From assembly GCA_014381825.1 (NCBI GenBank), contig JACNKX010000065.1, positions 93,363 to 157,362 of the forward strand: a stretch of 64,000 bases of DNA, written 5' to 3'. The notes below the pieces were generated by a model that was given only the letters and a program-made list of their open reading frames with translations, searched no databases and was not told the origin of the DNA. Below, one piece after another: positions 55,597-64,000 of this stretch. Positions within the stretch are counted from its first letter, which is position 1. The number at the start of each line of letters is the position of its first letter. This DNA comes from Planctomycetota bacterium. GTDB lineage: Bacteria > Planctomycetota > Planctomycetia > Pirellulales > Pirellulaceae. The translations under genes were made by a program, and so were the position numbers.

Positions 55597-58500
55597 TAGT
55601 CAATTCTGCCCCGCAATCAGACGGCATCGCCATCATTGGGATGGGCTGTCGTTTGCCTGGAGGCGCCAATTCTCCCGAAGCATTTTGGCAACTGCTTCGC
55701 GAGGGCACCGACGCAGTTCGCGAAATACCACGCGATCGCTGGAACATCAACGCCTACTACGACCGCGATCCGGAAGCGCCCGGAAAGATATACGCGCGCC
55801 ACGGCGGCTTCTTAGAGAATATCGATGCGTTCGACCCTTCTTTTTTTCGAATCACGCCTCGCGAAACGGAAGATCTCGATCCACAACAGCGTTTACTGCT
55901 GGAGGTTGCTTGGGAGGCGCTGGAACACGCCGGCATCGTGCCAAGCAGCTTGCAGGGTACGGCGACTGGTGTCTTTCTCGGCATCAGCTCCGACGATTAC
56001 GCGACAGCCATGTGGAATGGAAGTGGGCTCGATGAGATCGGCAGCTACAGAACACTTGGCACTGCTCGCAGTGTGGCTGCCGGTCGCGTGGCCTACTTTC
56101 TTGGTCTACACGGACCGGTCCTTCAGATCGACACCTCTTGCTCTTCGTCGCTGGTGTCCGTGTATCAAGCGTGTCAGTCATTGGCAGCAGGCGATTGCGA
56201 TGTCGCGTTGGCGGGCGGTGTGAATGTCGTGCTGTCGCCGGCTACGATGATTGCGTTGTGCAAGATGAAAGTACTCGCGCCGGATGGGAGATGCAAGGCA
56301 TTTGATGCGGCGGCGAATGGCTACGTCCGTGGCGAAGGGTGTGGCATGGTCGCGCTCAAGCGGTTGCACGATGCGGTTCGTGACCGTGATCGAGTTTTGG
56401 CTACGATTCGAGGCGCCGCAATCAACCATGACGGAGCTAGTGACAGCCTAACGACTCCCAATGGTCAGGCGCAGGAACAGGTCATGCGATCGGCTTTGGA
56501 TCGAGCAGGACTCGCGGGCAGTGACATCGCTCATGTCGAAGCACATGGTACTGGGACGGTGGTTGGCGATCCCATCGAGTTAGTGGCGCTGAATGCAGTC
56601 TATGGGGACAGATCGTCCTCAGATCCGCTCTACGTCGGAGCGGTCAAGACGAACATCGGGCATCTCGAGTCGGCCGCCGGTATTGCGGGGCTGATGAAGG
56701 TGGTCTTGATGCTTCAACATAAAGAGATCCCGCCGAACTTGCACTTCAACAGTCCGAATCCGGCTGTGGCGTGGTCCGACATGGCGATCGAGTTGCCAAC
56801 CGAACTGCAGCCTTGGCCCAGTTTCGACGCTCGCGGAATTGCGGCCGTCAGTTCGTTCGGCATCAGCGGCACGAACGCCCACGTAATCGTGGAAGTCGGC
56901 GTAAGCTCTTCGTTTAATAGTAAGGCGGAGGCTCCAACGTCCATCGTCCGCAGCAACGTGATCGCGCCTAGCATGTCGTTGAACGAAGAACAGCCGCTTT
57001 ACCTTCTGCCTCTCTCCGCCAAGAGTGAAGCCGCATTGCTCTCTCTCGCCCGAACCTACGCTGACCATATTGCCACACACCCGGACCAGTCGATCAGAGA
57101 CATCTGCTTCACCGCCGCGACGGCGCGGGAGCATTTCCAATATCGTGTGGCCGTGGTTGCAACATCGCACGGCGAACTAGCCGAACGCTTGCAAGCCTAC
57201 GTAGGTGGAGACACAACTTGGGTCGTCGCCCGCAGGGCTGACAGCAGCAACGGCGCGCCGTCACATAGCCTGCTAGGTTTTCTCTTCACTGGCCAAGGCT
57301 CGCAGTACATTGGGATGGGGCGAGGTCTCTATGAATCACAGCCGGTATTCCGCGCAGCGATTGATCGTTGCGAAGAGTTGTTGCAGAGCCAAGTCGATGT
57401 TTCGCTGACTGAGCTTTTGTACGCTGATGCTTCTCCAATAGACCAGACCGCCTACACACAACCCGCGTTGTTCTCGCTCCAGTATGCGCTCGCTGAGTTG
57501 TGGAACTCGTGGGGAATTCAGCCGCATGCCGTGCTTGGGCATAGCATCGGCGAGTATGCTGCGGCCTGTGTTGCGGGCGTCGTTTCCCTGCCAACGGCCT
57601 TGGAGTTGGTCGCGGCTCGCGGTCGGCTTATCCAGGGACTTCAACAGACTGGAGAGATGGCCGTTGTACTTGCGAACGAAATGAAGGTGCGCGCCGTGCT
57701 CGAACAAGTTGGCGGCGAAGTCTCGATCGCCGCGATCAACGGGCCGGAGACAATCGTCATCTCCGGCGAAGCCATCGGAGTGCGAGAGGCCGTCGAGATA
57801 TTTGCGGTCGACGACATCGAGACGAAGCTTCTCAATACCTCCAACGCTGGCCATTCATCACTTCTGAAGCCAATGCTCCGACCGTTTGGTGAAGTGACGA
57901 ACCGACAAAGCTACTCGTCGCCCAGAACGACGATGATCTCGAATGTGTCGGGAAAGATTGCTGGCGATGAAGTGTCACAGGCGGATTACTGGGTGAAGCA
58001 TGTTAGCGTCCCTGTTCGCTTCTTCGACGGCATGCAAGCCATGGCCGAGGCAGGGTGCCGTGTCTTTTTGGAAATCGGTCCAAAACCGGAATTGCTCGCG
58101 ATGGGAACCGAGTGTGTCAAGCGGCTCCGGCCCCGTCCCTGCTGGCTCCCGTCGCTAAGAGATACCGCCGGCGACTGGGAAACGATGCTCTTCTCGCTAG
58201 GCGAGTTGTATGTCCGTGGAGTGGAGATCGATTGGAATGGCTTTCACGCGCCCTACACACGCTCGCACGTTGATGTGCCGACGTATGCCTTTCAACGCCA
58301 GTCGTTCCCGCTTCCTTCGTTCTGCAACTCACGGAATCTGCCGCTAGCCGAGCAGCATTCAGATTCCGACGCAGCCGGCTTGGCGTTAACCGAATCGAGC
58401 TTGCCCGCCCCGAAGACAATCGCGTCCAAACTCGATTACTTGTGTGCTGGTCTGGAAGACGAATCCATAGAGATAACGGCTCAACTCGATGCGGTCGCGA

Positions 58501-60683
58501 TCCGTTTCATTGTCCAAGCGTTTCAGAAGCTTGGCGTTGCCTGGCAGACGGGCAACACGTTTTCGCTGAAAGAGCTGGGGATCCCCGAACGACATCAGCC
58601 CAAGGTTTCTCGCGTGCTCGTGCGACTCGTCGAGCGCGGTGTTGTTGCCCGGAGTGAAAACGGCTACTGCATCATGACTCCAGCGCCAGACGGGGATGCC
58701 ACAGAGTTGCTCGCCGCTGCACCGCGAGCCGACAGTCCCGAAGCGTCATTGTTGCGACGTGCGGGCAGTCACCTCTCCGAGTTCTGGTTGGGGAAGCAGG
58801 ACCCGCTCGCGGTGTTGTTTCCAGACGGTGATAGTGACGAAGCCTTTCGCTTCTACAGCGAAGGATATCTCTTCGCCGGGTACAACCGTTTGGCCGGCGA
58901 GACAATCGCGGAAGCGGTTCGCGCGAATCCGAGCGCTCAACCGATCCGCGTGCTCGAGGTCGGCGCTGGAACTGGAGGCTTGACGGCGCATCTGCTGCCA
59001 AGATTTCCATCGGATTGCACCGAGTATATCTTCACAGATTTGTCTCGATTCTTCCTCGACGCGGCCGAATCTCGGTTTGCCCAACACAACTTCCTGCGAA
59101 CTCAAATTCTTGACATCAGCAATCCGGCTAACGAAGGCCAATTTGAACCCTGCTCGTTCGATCTGGTTGTTGCGGCGAATGTCTTGCATGCGACACCTCG
59201 TCTGGCCGATACGCTCGCCAATGTAGGGCAGTTTTTGAAGCCGGGCGGCTGGCTCATGATGCTCGAAGGCGCGAATCCGCCGTTCTGGGGCGATGTTGTT
59301 TTCACGCTGCTCGACGGATGGTGGAGCTTTGAGGACAAAGATCTGCGTCCCGATTACCCACTAATGCGACGAGATGGTTGGGAGCGGGCGTTGGGTGAAG
59401 CCGGTTTCAATGAGGTCGCATGCTTGCGCGATACGCGACTCGCGGACGACTCGACACATACCTTGTACTTAGCACAAAGCGGGGCGGCTGTTCAGACACT
59501 TCCCAGGGCGCGAATGCCACGCGTCTCGAATGGCAGCAAGTTTCAGGGCCCGCTGCGTTCGCCCCTGTCCGTCGATACCGGAGCAGGAAGCGTCACGCTC
59601 CGCGAAGGGCCGATTGATATGACAGACGTTGACAAGCTAATGGAATTGGTTCGTGATCATGCGGCGGAGAAGATGCGGTTGGACCCGAGTCTCATCGATG
59701 CAGACAGACCTCTGGCGGAGTTTGGATTGGACTCGTTGCAGGCCGCCGAGCTGAAAATGCGACTCGAGGAATCGCTTGGCCGTGACTTATCGCTCAAGCC
59801 CCTGCAAATGCGGCGATCGTTGCGCGAGATCGCGGATTACCTTGCCGACGACTTGCAGCGAACAGACGTAGGTAGCGTAAATTCGACGGACCCTTTGGCG
59901 AAGCTGGACGCACGTATCGCGCATGCCCAGGTCACTACGCTACAACCCAGCGGTGGCGAGACGCCTTTGTTCTTCGTTCCGGCGGGCTACGGAGATCTCT
60001 ACGCGTTCGAGGAGATCGCCCAGGCGTTGGGCAGAGAGCATCCAGTCTATGGGCTGCAGCCGGCTAGTGCGGAGCTGATTAAAACGATCCGGCAAGTCTC
60101 CATCCACCGGCTTGTATCGGCGTACGTCAACGCCATGAAGCAAATTCAACCGGATGGACCATACATGTTGGCAGGCTATTCGGTTGGTGGTATTATCGTC
60201 GTCGAGTTGGCTCGGGAACTGCGCCGCCAGGGGAATGAGGTCAGCTTGCTAGTTGCGCTCGACCCGCCAACGCACATTCCACGCTGGCTCGACTGGTTCT
60301 ACATGACCGTCTATCGAGCGGCTCGATTTACGAGGTTGTTGGAGTACGCCAACCGTGTGCGTTCCAGACGCGTCAAGCGGATGTTTCAAGCGTTCTTAGA
60401 CGAAGGACTACGTACGCACACCACGATTGCTCGACAGCATCGTGTAACGCCTTATCCAGGAATGATCACGTACTTTCGTGCCCGCTGGTCGCAGAGCAGC
60501 TTTGTGAGCATGTGGCCTGTCAGTTGGTTTTGGAGACGCATCGCCCAAGATGGCTTGGAATTGCACTGGATTCCCGGTACGCACTATGGAATGCTTCGTG
60601 GAGCCGGACAAAGCGTGGTCGTCGATGAATTGTATGACTGCATTCAGCGTGCCGAGAGCGTTGTACCCAGTCGCCGCAACTAG
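55593..60683 (+). CDS. Type I polyketide synthase module: KS-AT-methyltransferase-ACP-TE
   Basis: 1696 residues from a TTG start that overlaps the PPTase stop. KS (about 1-430): catalytic C183 (DTSCSSSL), H318 (EAHGTGTV) and H357 (NIGHLESA). AT (about 560-870): [12 protein letters not shown] and S651 in [11 protein letters not shown]; the specificity segment reads NAGHSS, so the extender unit cannot be called. A winged-helix segment (about 955-1035, [15 protein letters not shown]) leads into a C-methyltransferase with [10 protein letters not shown] (1120-1129), [10 protein letters not shown] and [14 protein letters not shown]1381 in [13 protein letters not shown] (about 1440-1690): S1530 in LAGYSVGGI. 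No KR, DH or ER is present. It would make a short, possibly methylated beta-keto chain released by the TE, unless other enzymes act in trans. Confidence 0.94.
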   Translation: MIVNSAPQSDGIAIIGMGCRLPGGANSPEAFWQLLREGTDAVREIPRDRWNINAYYDRDPEAPGKIYARHGGFLENIDAFDPSFFRITPRETEDLDPQQRLLLEVAWEALEHAGIVPSSLQGTATGVFLGISSDDYATAMWNGSGLDEIGSYRTLGTARSVAAGRVAYFLGLHGPVLQIDTSCSSSLVSVYQACQSLAAGDCDVALAGGVNVVLSPATMIALCKMKVLAPDGRCKAFDAAANGYVRGEGCGMVALKRLHDAVRDRDRVLATIRGAAINHDGASDSLTTPNGQAQEQVMRSALDRAGLAGSDIAHVEAHGTGTVVGDPIELVALNAVYGDRSSSDPLYVGAVKTNIGHLESAAGIAGLMKVVLMLQHKEIPPNLHFNSPNPAVAWSDMAIELPTELQPWPSFDARGIAAVSSFGISGTNAHVIVEVGVSSSFNSKAEAPTSIVRSNVIAPSMSLNEEQPLYLLPLSAKSEAALLSLARTYADHIATHPDQSIRDICFTAATAREHFQYRVAVVATSHGELAERLQAYVGGDTTWVVARRADSSNGAPSHSLLGFLFTGQGSQYIGMGRGLYESQPVFRAAIDRCEELLQSQVDVSLTELLYADASPIDQTAYTQPALFSLQYALAELWNSWGIQPHAVLGHSIGEYAAACVAGVVSLPTALELVAARGRLIQGLQQTGEMAVVLANEMKVRAVLEQVGGEVSIAAINGPETIVISGEAIGVREAVEIFAVDDIETKLLNTSNAGHSSLLKPMLRPFGEVTNRQSYSSPRTTMISNVSGKIAGDEVSQADYWVKHVSVPVRFFDGMQAMAEAGCRVFLEIGPKPELLAMGTECVKRLRPRPCWLPSLRDTAGDWETMLFSLGELYVRGVEIDWNGFHAPYTRSHVDVPTYAFQRQSFPLPSFCNSRNLPLAEQHSDSDAAGLALTESSLPAPKTIASKLDYLCAGLEDESIEITAQLDAVAIRFIVQAFQKLGVAWQTGNTFSLKELGIPERHQPKVSRVLVRLVERGVVARSENGYCIMTPAPDGDATELLAAAPRADSPEASLLRRAGSHLSEFWLGKQDPLAVLFPDGDSDEAFRFYSEGYLFAGYNRLAGETIAEAVRANPSAQPIRVLEVGAGTGGLTAHLLPRFPSDCTEYIFTDLSRFFLDAAESRFAQHNFLRTQILDISNPANEGQFEPCSFDLVVAANVLHATPRLADTLANVGQFLKPGGWLMMLEGANPPFWGDVVFTLLDGWWSFEDKDLRPDYPLMRRDGWERALGEAGFNEVACLRDTRLADDSTHTLYLAQSGAAVQTLPRARMPRVSNGSKFQGPLRSPLSVDTGAGSVTLREGPIDMTDVDKLMELVRDHAAEKMRLDPSLIDADRPLAEFGLDSLQAAELKMRLEESLGRDLSLKPLQMRRSLREIADYLADDLQRTDVGSVNSTDPLAKLDARIAHAQVTTLQPSGGETPLFFVPAGYGDLYAFEEIAQALGREHPVYGLQPASAELIKTIRQVSIHRLVSAYVNAMKQIQPDGPYMLAGYSVGGIIVVELARELRRQGNEVSLLVALDPPTHIPRWLDWFYMTVYRAARFTRLLEYANRVRSRRVKRMFQAFLDEGLRTHTTIARQHRVTPYPGMITYFRARWSQSSFVSMWPVSWFWRRIAQDGLELHWIPGTHYGMLRGAGQSVVVDELYDCIQRAESVVPSRRN

Positions 60684-61147
60684 CTCGTGATCCGTGCCCA
60701 CGTCAAAGCCGATACACCTTTGACTCCGCCGACGTCCAAGGGTGGCGTACTCTCGATGACTTCGTCTTGGCTGGGAAATTCGTACAGACGTTCCTGCATG
60801 GTACCAATCCAGTTAGGAAACAGGCTGCCTTCGGCCGTGTGTGTGATCACTTTGCGCTGGTCATCGACTTCGTACGTTCCGAAGTACGCCACGTAACCGC
60901 TATACGCAGCCTTTATCTCATTTGCCGTTCCTTCAAAGATGTTTCCCGACGCGAATTCCGGTCGGCCCGCCTTCATTAGATGCCCTGCGAACCTGCCATG
61001 CTCGTCATAGATAAGGCTTCCAAGGCAATCTTCTCCTAGAGGGTAGATCGTTTTGCCGTTCTCTAATCGCATTTCAAACTTGACCAGCCGCCAAGTTCCA
61101 ACAAATGGACTAACGGGCGTTGTTGCATCAGCGAGTGTGTGAGTCAT
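60680..61147 (-). CDS. Lipocalin-like domain protein
   Basis: 155 residues of the bacterial lipocalin-like family: FVGTWRLVKFEMRLENGK at the start, YPLGEDCLGSLIYDEHGRFAGHLMKAG, and GTYEVDDQRKVITHTAEGS later. These small beta barrels often occur in polyketide clusters, as binding or tailoring proteins; here it may bind the product or an intermediate. It is last gene of the leftward MDR-KAS III-ACP operon, 18 bp after the ACP. Its stop codon TAG shares bases CTAG (60680-60683) with the TAG of the PKS on the other strand. Confidence 0.85.
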   Translation of the reverse strand: MTHTLADATTPVSPFVGTWRLVKFEMRLENGKTIYPLGEDCLGSLIYDEHGRFAGHLMKAGRPEFASGNIFEGTANEIKAAYSGYVAYFGTYEVDDQRKVITHTAEGSLFPNWIGTMQERLYEFPSQDEVIESTPPLDVGGVKGVSALTWARITS

Positions 61148-61165
61148 AACGAAGTTCGCTATCGA

Positions 61166-61393
61166 TTAAGGGGTGAAATGGCTAACAATGTCATTCAAGG
61201 TTTTGAGTTGGTTCGCCACTTCGTTCGGTAACTCAACATCGTAGCGTTCCTCGAGCTCTGTCAGTAACGACATGCGGTCAAAGGAGTCGAGACCCTGCTC
61301 ATCGAGCGGCTTGTCGGGGGCTAATGAATCAGCTTTGCCGCGAGCGATTCCGCCATCTTTCATCAAGCGAATGATATCTTCGACAGTCGTCAT
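61166..61393 (-). CDS. Free-standing acyl carrier protein
   Basis: 75 residues, one ACP domain. The phosphopantetheine site is S37 in EQGLDSFDRMSLLTELEERYDVELP, a D-S-F variant of D-S-L. The normal length contrasts with the 128-residue ACP at 1660-2046. Its start ATG overlaps the KAS III stop TGA (ATGA at 61393-61390), so the two are probably translationally coupled and work together. The PPTase at 54829 is the obvious activator. Confidence 0.92.
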   Translation of the reverse strand: MTTVEDIIRLMKDGGIARGKADSLAPDKPLDEQGLDSFDRMSLLTELEERYDVELPNEVANQLKTLNDIVSHFTP

Positions 61394-62340
61394 GGTTCCG
61401 CTCTCGATCTTTCTAAAAGGTTGTTACCCCACGTGAAACCGACTCCGAATCCGCTCAATACGATGCGTTCGCATTTTCCCGCATCAATGTGCCTCTGCAG
61501 CATCAACGGAATTGACGACGAGACCGTGTTTCCATAGTTGCTGGCCTCGAACGGCGCTTTCTCAGGTGGGACTTGCATTTTTCGGCTGACGTATTCTACG
61601 AGATACTTCGAGCCTTGGTGAAGCAAGAATAAATCGATATCGTCGACGCCGACTTTGTTCCGCTCGAGTAGTTCCTTAATGCTCGGAGGAGCTTCTTGAA
61701 CCGCGTGTTTGAAGACCGCCCCGCCATCCATTTCCAAATGATCGTGGAACATTAGGCAGCGGTAGCTATTTGGCAGTGTTCCGAAGTTTGAATCAATCAA
61801 TCGATACCCGGGACCAGTGCGTGACAGGTATGTCGCAGTAGCTGCATCTCCGAAGAGCAAAGAAACATCCTTATCATCATCGGCAACTTTGTCGGAATAC
61901 GGATCGCTTGTAATCAGCACACCATGATTCAGCTTGGCAGCGTCCATCACGCCGGTAACGATCGTGAGGGCATGTGTGTAACCAGCACAACCTTGTGAGA
62001 CATCAAACGTCATGCAGTGCTTGGCAAGATCGAGTCGGTTGTGAACGACGGCCGCCGTATGTGGGACTTTGAAATCTGGATGTTGCGTGACGACAACGAG
62101 CAGCTGGATTTCTTCCTGCAAGAGCTCCGTACGCTCCATAAGAGCGTTGAAGGCACGAACCGCGAGGTCGCTTGTGGTTTCACCGGGCTCCATCACGGAG
62201 CGAGCGACAACACCTAGTTTGTTCTCAAGGAAGTCTCGTTCGAAACCAACCCGTTCTGCCTTTTCATAGTTCGACACTCGTGTGCTTGGCAGGTGCAGGC
62301 CGATCGAACGGATGCGAACGTGGTTGCGACCATCCTTCAT
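61390..62340 (-). CDS. Beta-ketoacyl-ACP synthase III (FabH-like)
   Basis: 316 residues from the ATG at 62340, which has AGAGG about 7 nt upstream; longer starts would run into the MDR gene. The triad is C118 (VSQGCAGYTHAL), H241 (LLHQGSKYLVEY) and N271 (SNYGNTVSSS), complete for a thiolase-fold condensing enzyme. Other features are LLVVVTQHPDFKVPHTAA and SLLFGDAATATYL. It lies 20 bp after the MDR gene and overlaps the ACP. It may load or condense a starter unit onto that ACP, or pass a chain to the PKS. It is unlikely to be the only housekeeping FabH because of its cluster setting. Confidence 0.92.
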   Translation of the reverse strand: MKDGRNHVRIRSIGLHLPSTRVSNYEKAERVGFERDFLENKLGVVARSVMEPGETTSDLAVRAFNALMERTELLQEEIQLLVVVTQHPDFKVPHTAAVVHNRLDLAKHCMTFDVSQGCAGYTHALTIVTGVMDAAKLNHGVLITSDPYSDKVADDDKDVSLLFGDAATATYLSRTGPGYRLIDSNFGTLPNSYRCLMFHDHLEMDGGAVFKHAVQEAPPSIKELLERNKVGVDDIDLFLLHQGSKYLVEYVSRKMQVPPEKAPFEASNYGNTVSSSIPLMLQRHIDAGKCERIVLSGFGVGFTWGNNLLERSRAEP

Positions 62341-62360
62341 TCGTGAACCTCTACGCTTGC

Positions 62361-63461
62361 TTAAGCATTGACAGAAAAGATCGGGAAGTACGATGCGATA
62401 TTGCCCGCTGCATACTCCCGAAACATCGTTGGGATTTCGTTCCAACTCCAAATGTGTTCTGGGTGAGGCGGCAGCCACACATACTCTTCCCCAAACTGAA
62501 CCGCATCGAGGCCTTCCTGATACCTCGCGTAGTGCGTATGCACGTGAATATGACGATTCAGACATTCGATCGCGCGAGCAATGTGAGTTCGCATCCCGAG
62601 TTTCCATCCGCAGGTCGTCACGACTCCCTGGCGGGCTAGCGCCTTCAACGTAACCCGATGTACGGGAGTTCCGATATTATCGATAAAGATCGAAACCCCC
62701 TTACCATCCGTCTTCTCAGCGATTGTCTTGAGAAACTTGTCTTCAAAGTCGTCGTCATGAAACTGCCGGCGATCGATCGCCTCGATTCCTTCTTGCTGCA
62801 ACAACTCCAGCCGCTCCGGGTGTGAGCAAGCCATCATCACTCGGCAACCCAGACGCTTCGCTAAAGCGAGCTGCGCAAAGCTCACTCCACCGCCCCATGC
62901 ACAGACAACGGTATCGGCTGGTGCCACTCCCTGCATTTGCGATCGCCAACAGGCATAAGCGACGCGCCAGTTCGCCCAGGCCGAGATATACCGCAATGAG
63001 AATGCCGCCCATTGTTCGAGCGAATACTCGGACTCCACGGGAACCCGAATCAACTGCCGTTCGTGCAGTTTCATCGATCTGGCCAGGACGCCCATGCTGC
63101 TTGGGGCATCATAGCCCAGGATCTTGACGGGGTAGCCTTGCTCGTCCCAGATCCCGTTGCCAAAGACGATGCACGTTTCGCCTTCGGTCACGTTCGTGAC
63201 CGCCGATCCGATCCGTTCGACGACCACGACACCTGCGTTGCCGAGGACAACCGAATCCTCACTCCGTTCCTGACAAATGTCGACGGGGTCACGTTGCAAC
63301 GCATGCAGCATGTTTCCTTCCATACATCCGTAAAGTGGTTTCGCCAACACTTCATTTGGCGTGATGTCCGGGAAGGTGAAAGCCTCTCGGATGAGTTCGG
63401 CGTTGCCAGGCCGACGCGTGTTAGAAGGGAGAACCCAAGCCTCCGTTGAAATCATCCCCAT
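62361..63461 (-). CDS. Medium-chain dehydrogenase/reductase family oxidoreductase
   Basis: 366 residues. N-terminal GroES-like domain (about 30-165, ITPNEVLAKPLYGCMEG; FGNGIWDEQGYPVKILGYDAP) and a Rossmann-like domain (about 190-340) with the nucleotide-binding loop VCAWGGGVSFAQLALAKRLGC and a late VVTTCGW. The GxGxxG loop is unusual (W-G-G-G-V). The GYDAP-S-S-M-G segment is like crotonyl-CoA reductase-type members, so it may act as an enoyl or other reductase in trans for the polyketide pathway. No structural zinc Cys cluster is clear. It heads the leftward operon MDR-KAS III-ACP-lipocalin. Met3 (63455) is an alternative start. Confidence 0.85.
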   Translation of the reverse strand: MGMISTEAWVLPSNTRRPGNAELIREAFTFPDITPNEVLAKPLYGCMEGNMLHALQRDPVDICQERSEDSVVLGNAGVVVVERIGSAVTNVTEGETCIVFGNGIWDEQGYPVKILGYDAPSSMGVLARSMKLHERQLIRVPVESEYSLEQWAAFSLRYISAWANWRVAYACWRSQMQGVAPADTVVCAWGGGVSFAQLALAKRLGCRVMMACSHPERLELLQQEGIEAIDRRQFHDDDFEDKFLKTIAEKTDGKGVSIFIDNIGTPVHRVTLKALARQGVVTTCGWKLGMRTHIARAIECLNRHIHVHTHYARYQEGLDAVQFGEEYVWLPPHPEHIWSWNEIPTMFREYAAGNIASYFPIFSVNA

Positions 63462-63659
63462 CGCATTGCTCGGAATGCCCCGCGACTGCCATTGAATGTT
63501 TAACGCGACAAGCCATTGGAGCAGAACTCAAAGAGACAGACAACGGTACCATCTATTTCCTTGGCATTCCTTTTGTTGTATCAATGACGCTCCTCACTGG
63601 TTGCGCCGAGTACCGGCCATTCTAAAAGCGGGCATAGCTTTTCAATTCTGACTTGAAAC

Positions 63660-64000
63660 ATGTCTTTACCAAACGATACGCCCTCGCCCCAAGAACTGGT
63701 CGACCTGATCGCGGGCGATCCGCTGCTAAGTTCGATCGATCGTCATCATTTAGATGCGATGCAAGGTGATCTGAGTTGGGTCGCACTTGCCGAAGACGAG
63801 ACGCTGTTCGATGAAGGCGATTACGTCGACTCATTCTATTTTATGATCACGGGATTGCTGGAAGTCACGAAGCTGCAGGAAGACTTGGACGGAAATCCAG
63901 AGAACGACCTCCTGCTTCTCGCGAGAATTCAGCCGGGCTCGACGATCGGCGAGATGCCGATCTTGACGGGAGGAGCGTGTAGTGCAACCGTCCCCGCCGC
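63660..64000 (+). CDS. Cyclic-nucleotide-binding-domain protein, N-terminal part
   Basis: The frame is open from the ATG at 63660 to the window edge (113 codons). The sequence SSIDRHHLDAMQGDLSWVAL, ETLFDEGDYVDSFYFMITG and QPGSTIGEMPILTGGACSATV matches the start of a cNMP-binding (CAP-family) beta barrel; the IGEMPILTGG part is at the place of the phosphate-binding cassette. What follows is not visible: it could be a Crp/Fnr-type regulator, a kinase-linked sensor or a patatin-like esterase. It is divergent from the MDR gene, with 198 bp between them that hold no obvious promoter. Confidence 0.8.
   Translation, partial: MSLPNDTPSPQELVDLIAGDPLLSSIDRHHLDAMQGDLSWVALAEDETLFDEGDYVDSFYFMITGLLEVTKLQEDLDGNPENDLLLLARIQPGSTIGEMPILTGGACSATVPA

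Noticed and set aside
55593..60683. The PKS read as a type I fatty-acid synthase or a heterocyst-glycolipid/PUFA synthase
   Set aside because: It has one ACP, no KR, DH or ER, and a methyltransferase and thioesterase instead.
62341..62607. Longer start for the KAS III gene
   Set aside because: It would overlap the MDR coding region. The Met at 62340 has a ribosome site and gives normal FabH length.

Overview
The window is chromosomal DNA from a planctomycete, most likely of the Pirellula/Rhodopirellula kind. The evidence is the gene content: two Cys-type sulfatases, the DUF1549/DUF1553 plus DUF1501 gene pair, giant exoproteins built from SdrD-B-like, FG-GAP, cohesin-like and dockerin-like modules, an LE-D/P-R-x-LL N-terminal motif, an octaheme cytochrome with TPRs, and a giant Ser/Thr kinase with ATPase and TPR domains. 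No tRNA, rRNA, CRISPR array, integrase, transposase or prophage gene was found.

Layout. 1-2.7 kb: a leftward fatty-acid/polyketide-type operon (FabZ-like dehydratase, long ACP, a second FabZ-like protein lacking the catalytic His, FabF cut by the window edge). 2.8-8.3 kb: housekeeping genes (PTS enzyme I, thioredoxin, a group 1/2 sigma-70 factor, ribosomal protein S1). 8.7-18.1 kb: a 1763-residue secreted metzincin-like modular protein, a zinc-ribbon membrane protein, thiol peroxidase, a large exported protein and a His-rich lipoprotein. 18.1-26.7 kb: a leftward block of octaheme cytochrome, PPC-domain exoprotein, DUF1501, DUF1549/DUF1553 and a small exported protein. 26.9-34.0 kb: a giant exoprotein with an embedded esterase-like domain. 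It has lost its 5' end at a junction where the C-terminal end of a TPR protein begins on the other strand. 34.2-42.4 kb: a chemotaxis cluster (CheA, CheW, MCP, CheR, CheB leftward; CheY rightward; receiver-HDOD leftward). 42.7-49.9 kb: a sulfatase, a sulfatase-LamG-like-GH2 fusion of 1368 residues and a FadL-type porin. 50.3-63.5 kb: a polyketide locus. Kinase, phosphopantetheinyl transferase and a type I PKS (KS-AT-methyltransferase-ACP-thioesterase) run rightward, converging on a leftward operon of MDR reductase, KAS III, ACP and a lipocalin-like protein. 63.7 kb to the end: start of a cyclic-nucleotide-binding protein.

How the parts fit. The polyketide locus is the best candidate for an undescribed system. 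A giant signalling kinase sits 37 bp upstream of the PPTase, which overlaps the PKS by 4 bp. The opposing operon supplies a free ACP, a priming/condensing KAS III and a possible trans reductase, and the two operons share stop-codon bases. The PKS has no KR, DH or ER domain, so any reduction must come from elsewhere. The sulfatase/GH2 genes fit degradation of sulfated polysaccharide, with the fusion placing desulfation and glycosidic cleavage in one polypeptide. The chemotaxis block is complete for signalling, but no flagellar or pilus gene is in view.

Limits. All calls come from reading the sequence. Domain boundaries are approximate, and no homology search, structure prediction or repeat search was run.
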